Of a stretch of 34,655 nt of DNA, positions 31,780 to 34,655 are shown one piece after another. Under the pieces are notes generated by a model. The model had not been told where the DNA came from and ran no database searches. It was given only the letters and a program-made list of their open reading frames with translations. The first letter of the stretch is position 1, and each line of letters opens with the position of its first letter. The translations under genes and the position numbers were made by a program. This stretch comes from an uncultured Mobiluncus sp. (GTDB lineage Bacteria > Actinomycetota > Actinomycetes > Actinomycetales > Actinomycetaceae), in NCBI RefSeq assembly GCF_902488535.1, contig NZ_CABTWO010000020.1:1-34655 (forward strand), given 5' to 3'.

Positions 31780-34655
31780 ATGGCTGAAAACACCCCGGAT
31801 ACCCCAGACACCCCCCAGCACCGCTACACGGCTGAGATGGCGGGGAACCTGGAAGCAAAATGGCAACGAATTTGGGACGAAACCGGCGCATTTAACGCGG
31901 ATAACCCCAGCGGCTCCCTGGCCGGCGACCTGGCAAAACACGAAAAATACTTCATCCTCGATATGTTCCCCTACCCCTCCGGCAAAGGTCTGCACGTGGG
32001 ACACCCGCTGGGCTATATCGCCACCGACGTGGTCGCCCGCTACCAGCGCGCGCAGGGCAAGAACGTGCTCTACACCATGGGTTACGACGCGTTCGGCCTG
32101 CCCGCCGAGCAATACGCCCTGCAAACCGGCCAGCACCCAGCCATCACCACGCACGACAATATCGCCAACATGAGCAAACAGCTAGCGCGCATTGGCTTGT
32201 CCCACGACCGGCGGCGCTCTTTCGCCACGACCGACCCGGACTATTTCAAGTGGACCCAGTGGATTTTCCTGCAAATTTTCAACTCCTGGTATGACCCCCA
32301 GGCTCCGCGCCGCGACGGCTCCGGAAAAGGCGCGGCTCGGCCGATTACCACCCTTGTGAAGCAGTACGAGGACGGCACGCGCCCCACCCCGGACGGGCGG
32401 GCGTGGGCCGAGCTTTCCGCAGTGGAACAGGCAGAACTCATTGACGCCGAGCGCCTGGCCTACGTGGCATACGCGCCGGTGAACTGGGCACCAGGATTGG
32501 GCACGGTGCTGGCGGACGAAGAAGTCACCGCCGAGGGGCGTTCCGAACGCGGCAACTTCCCCGTGTTTAAGACGAAACTGCGCCAGTGGATGATGCGCAT
32601 CACCCGCTACGCGGACCGGCTGGATGCGGATCTGGCCACGATTGATTGGCCGGACAAGGTCCGCACTATGCAGCACAACTGGATCGGCAAGTCCTTTGGC
32701 GCCACCGTAAACTTCCAGGTCGAGGCCGGTCAAGGGCCGCAGCCGCAGACGTTGCAGGTGTTCACGACCCGGCCCGACACCCTATTCGGCGCGACTTTCA
32801 TGGTCATTTCCCCGGAACACCCACTGGTGGGTGCCGAGGACTGCACGGACGCAGAGTTGCAGGTGCCGGACGCTTGGCCGGAGGGGACCCGACCGGAGTG
32901 GACCGGCGGATACGCGACCCCGCGCGCAGCGGTGGCGGCCTACCGGGCACAGGCCAGCGCAAAGAGCGACAGCGAACGGACTGCGGAAACCGACTTCACC
33001 GAAAAGACCGGCGTGTTTACCGGCATTTTCGGGACGAATCCGGTCAATAGTTCCCTGGTGCCGATTTTCGTAGCGGATTACGTTCTGATGGGGTACGGCA
33101 CGGGCGCGATTATGGCTGTGCCCGCCCACGACGAGCGCGATCACGCCTTTGCTCGGAAGTTCAACCTGGACATTATCCAAACTATTTCCGGCCCGGACGG
33201 CCTGGACGTGCAAGAGGAACCTTGGACCGGCGACGGCGTCATCGAAAACTCCGCCAACAGTGAAATCAGCCTGAACGGGCTGGGCAAGGCCGAGGCTATC
33301 GCAAAAATCAGCGACTGGCTGGCTCAGACCGGGCGGGGCGAAAAGACCGTGACTTACCGCCTGCGTGACTGGTTGTTTTCCCGGCAACGCTACTGGGGCG
33401 AGCCTTTCCCTGTGGTTTACGGCTCTGACGGGCGGGTTCACGCCCTGCCGGAAGAGATGTTACCCCTGGAGCTGCCCGAAGTGTCGGACTTCCGGCCCCG
33501 GACTTTTGACCCCGACGACGCCCACTCCACCCCGGAATCCCCGCTGGGCCGCGCTACGGACTGGATGACTGTCGAGCTGGACCTGGGCGAAGGCAAGCAG
33601 ACCTACACTCGTGACCAAAACACCATGCCGAACTGGGCGGGCTCGTGCTGGTACGAGCTGCGCTACACCGACCCGGACAACCCCACGGCTTTTGCCAGCC
33701 CTGACAACGAAGCCTATTGGATGGGTCCGCGCCCCGCAGCGGGCAACCTCAGCGGCGGCACGGATTTGTACGTGGGCGGCGTGGAACACGCGGTGCTGCA
33801 CCTGCTGTACGCGCGTTTTTGGCACAAGGTGCTCTATGACTTGGGGCATGTGTCCAGTTCAGAGCCGTTCCATCGCCTGTTCAACCAGGGCATGATTGAG
33901 GCTTACGCCTACACGGATTCGCGCGGGCAATACGTTCCGGCTGACGAGGTGGAGGGCAACGAAGATGACGGCTTTACCTGGCAGGGCCAGCCCGTCAACC
34001 GCGAGTTCGGCAAGATGGGCAAGTCGCTAAAGAACATCGTCACCCCTGATCAGATGTGTGCGGATTACGGTGCGGACACGTTCCGGGTCTACGAGATGTC
34101 GATGGGGCCGCTGGATATGTCCCGCCCGTGGGACACGCGCGCGGTGGTCGGTTCTCAGCGTTTCCTGCAGCGGCTGTGGCGCAATATCGTCGATGAAAAC
34201 ACCGGCGCGCTCACCGTCAGCGACGACGCTCCGGATTTGGCGACCGCAAAAGTGCTGGCTCGCACCATTCACGATGTCACCGTGGAGTATGACAATCTGC
34301 GCGTGAACACGGCTATCGCCAAGATGATTGTGCTGAACAATCACTTGACCGGGTTGCCCCGGGTGCCGCGTGAGACCGCAGAAGCGCTGGTCGTGATGGT
34401 CGCCCCCATCGCTCCGCACATTGCGGAGGAACTGTGGGAACGTTTGGGTCACCAGGGCGGAATCGCCCGGGCCACGTTCCCGGTCGTGACCGACGAGTCG
34501 CTGTTGGCGGCCGACGAGGTCACTTGCGTGGTGCAGGTGGCGGGCAAGGTGCGCGCGAAAGTGTCGGTGGACCCCGAGATTTCCGAGGCCGATTTGCAGG
34601 CGAAAGTCCTGGCGGAACCGGCCGTGGTGAAGTTGCTGGACGGGCGCGAACCGAA
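31780..34655 (+). CDS. leuS: Leucyl-tRNA synthetase (3' end cut by window)
   Basis: This enzyme charges tRNA-Leu. The 958 visible residues form the long actinobacterial type and are probably complete but for a short C-terminal tail; the frame is still open at the edge. Visible are HVGH (72-75) in PYPSGKGLHVGHPLGY, the class I HIGH motif. The CP1 editing domain follows with TTRPDTLFGATF and GTGAIMAVPAHDERDHAFA, where the editing Asp is kept. KMGKS at 745-749 is the KMSKS position, and an anticodon-binding domain follows. An Ala/Ser-poor acidic N-terminal leader of about 15 residues precedes the domain. GAGG upstream supports the ATG at 31780. No T-box leader is seen in the 216-base region upstream. 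Confidence 0.97.
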   Translation, partial: MAENTPDTPDTPQHRYTAEMAGNLEAKWQRIWDETGAFNADNPSGSLAGDLAKHEKYFILDMFPYPSGKGLHVGHPLGYIATDVVARYQRAQGKNVLYTMGYDAFGLPAEQYALQTGQHPAITTHDNIANMSKQLARIGLSHDRRRSFATTDPDYFKWTQWIFLQIFNSWYDPQAPRRDGSGKGAARPITTLVKQYEDGTRPTPDGRAWAELSAVEQAELIDAERLAYVAYAPVNWAPGLGTVLADEEVTAEGRSERGNFPVFKTKLRQWMMRITRYADRLDADLATIDWPDKVRTMQHNWIGKSFGATVNFQVEAGQGPQPQTLQVFTTRPDTLFGATFMVISPEHPLVGAEDCTDAELQVPDAWPEGTRPEWTGGYATPRAAVAAYRAQASAKSDSERTAETDFTEKTGVFTGIFGTNPVNSSLVPIFVADYVLMGYGTGAIMAVPAHDERDHAFARKFNLDIIQTISGPDGLDVQEEPWTGDGVIENSANSEISLNGLGKAEAIAKISDWLAQTGRGEKTVTYRLRDWLFSRQRYWGEPFPVVYGSDGRVHALPEEMLPLELPEVSDFRPRTFDPDDAHSTPESPLGRATDWMTVELDLGEGKQTYTRDQNTMPNWAGSCWYELRYTDPDNPTAFASPDNEAYWMGPRPAAGNLSGGTDLYVGGVEHAVLHLLYARFWHKVLYDLGHVSSSEPFHRLFNQGMIEAYAYTDSRGQYVPADEVEGNEDDGFTWQGQPVNREFGKMGKSLKNIVTPDQMCADYGADTFRVYEMSMGPLDMSRPWDTRAVVGSQRFLQRLWRNIVDENTGALTVSDDAPDLATAKVLARTIHDVTVEYDNLRVNTAIAKMIVLNNHLTGLPRVPRETAEALVVMVAPIAPHIAEELWERLGHQGGIARATFPVVTDESLLAADEVTCVVQVAGKVRAKVSVDPEISEADLQAKVLAEPAVVKLLDGREP

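Noticed and set aside
34012..34026. KMGKS instead of KMSKS in leucyl-tRNA synthetase as a novelty
   Set aside because: A Gly at this position is, as far as I recall, normal for actinobacterial LeuRS.

Overview
The window looks like chromosome of an actinomycete with moderately high G+C. The signs are an actinobacterial DUF3516 helicase, a DivIVA-domain gene, a CIRCE-controlled hrcA-dnaJ unit, a LeuRS with the KMGKS variant, and frequent GTG/TTG starts. The cell-wall-binding surface protein and general style suggest Actinomycetaceae, possibly Mobiluncus. That placement is an impression from reading, not a search result. No tRNA, rRNA, CRISPR array or complete insertion sequence was seen.

Layout. 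(a) 177-8409, mostly plus strand: a fumarylacetoacetate-hydrolase-family enzyme overlapping a Ski2-like DUF3516 helicase; ribose-5-phosphate isomerase B (minus); a 940-residue protein with two DivIVA motifs; and a membrane-anchored beta-lactamase/PBP-fold protein. (b) 8431-10311, minus: ilvD. (c) 10521-17455, minus: a compact operon hrcA, dnaJ, rsmE, phoH-like, ybeY, CNNM/CorC-like, era, with a near-perfect CIRCE operator in front of hrcA. It joins heat-shock control to rRNA maturation and 30S assembly. (d) 17631-24814, minus: an accessory block holding a two-gene TRAP-like membrane pair, a 1399-residue secreted cell-wall-binding protein with a degenerate trypsin-like domain, and a RelB/DinJ-YoeB type toxin-antitoxin pair between two copies of a 79-bp repeat. 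(e) 25180-29398, minus: hemW, trmB and lepA, each overlapping the next by one base. (f) 29820-34655: a lipoprotein gene, rpsT, a second lipoprotein gene (minus), and leuS, which runs off the right edge only a few residues short of its expected end.

In many actinobacteria lepA, hemW, hrcA, dnaJ, rsmE, phoH, ybeY, corC and era lie nearly contiguous. Here about 7.7 kb of surface, transport and toxin-antitoxin genes separates hemW from hrcA. The strongest unusual item is the surface protein: the chymotrypsin-like fold signature is readable, but the histidine, aspartate and serine positions all appear substituted. The domain is followed by about 580 residues of charged, largely coiled-coil sequence and three cell-wall-binding type 2 repeats, suggesting a wall-anchored pseudoprotease. 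Other points of interest are the repeat-flanked toxin-antitoxin module, the TRAP-like permease pair without a visible solute receptor, low-complexity inserts in HemW, and a perfect 26-bp palindrome behind rpsT.
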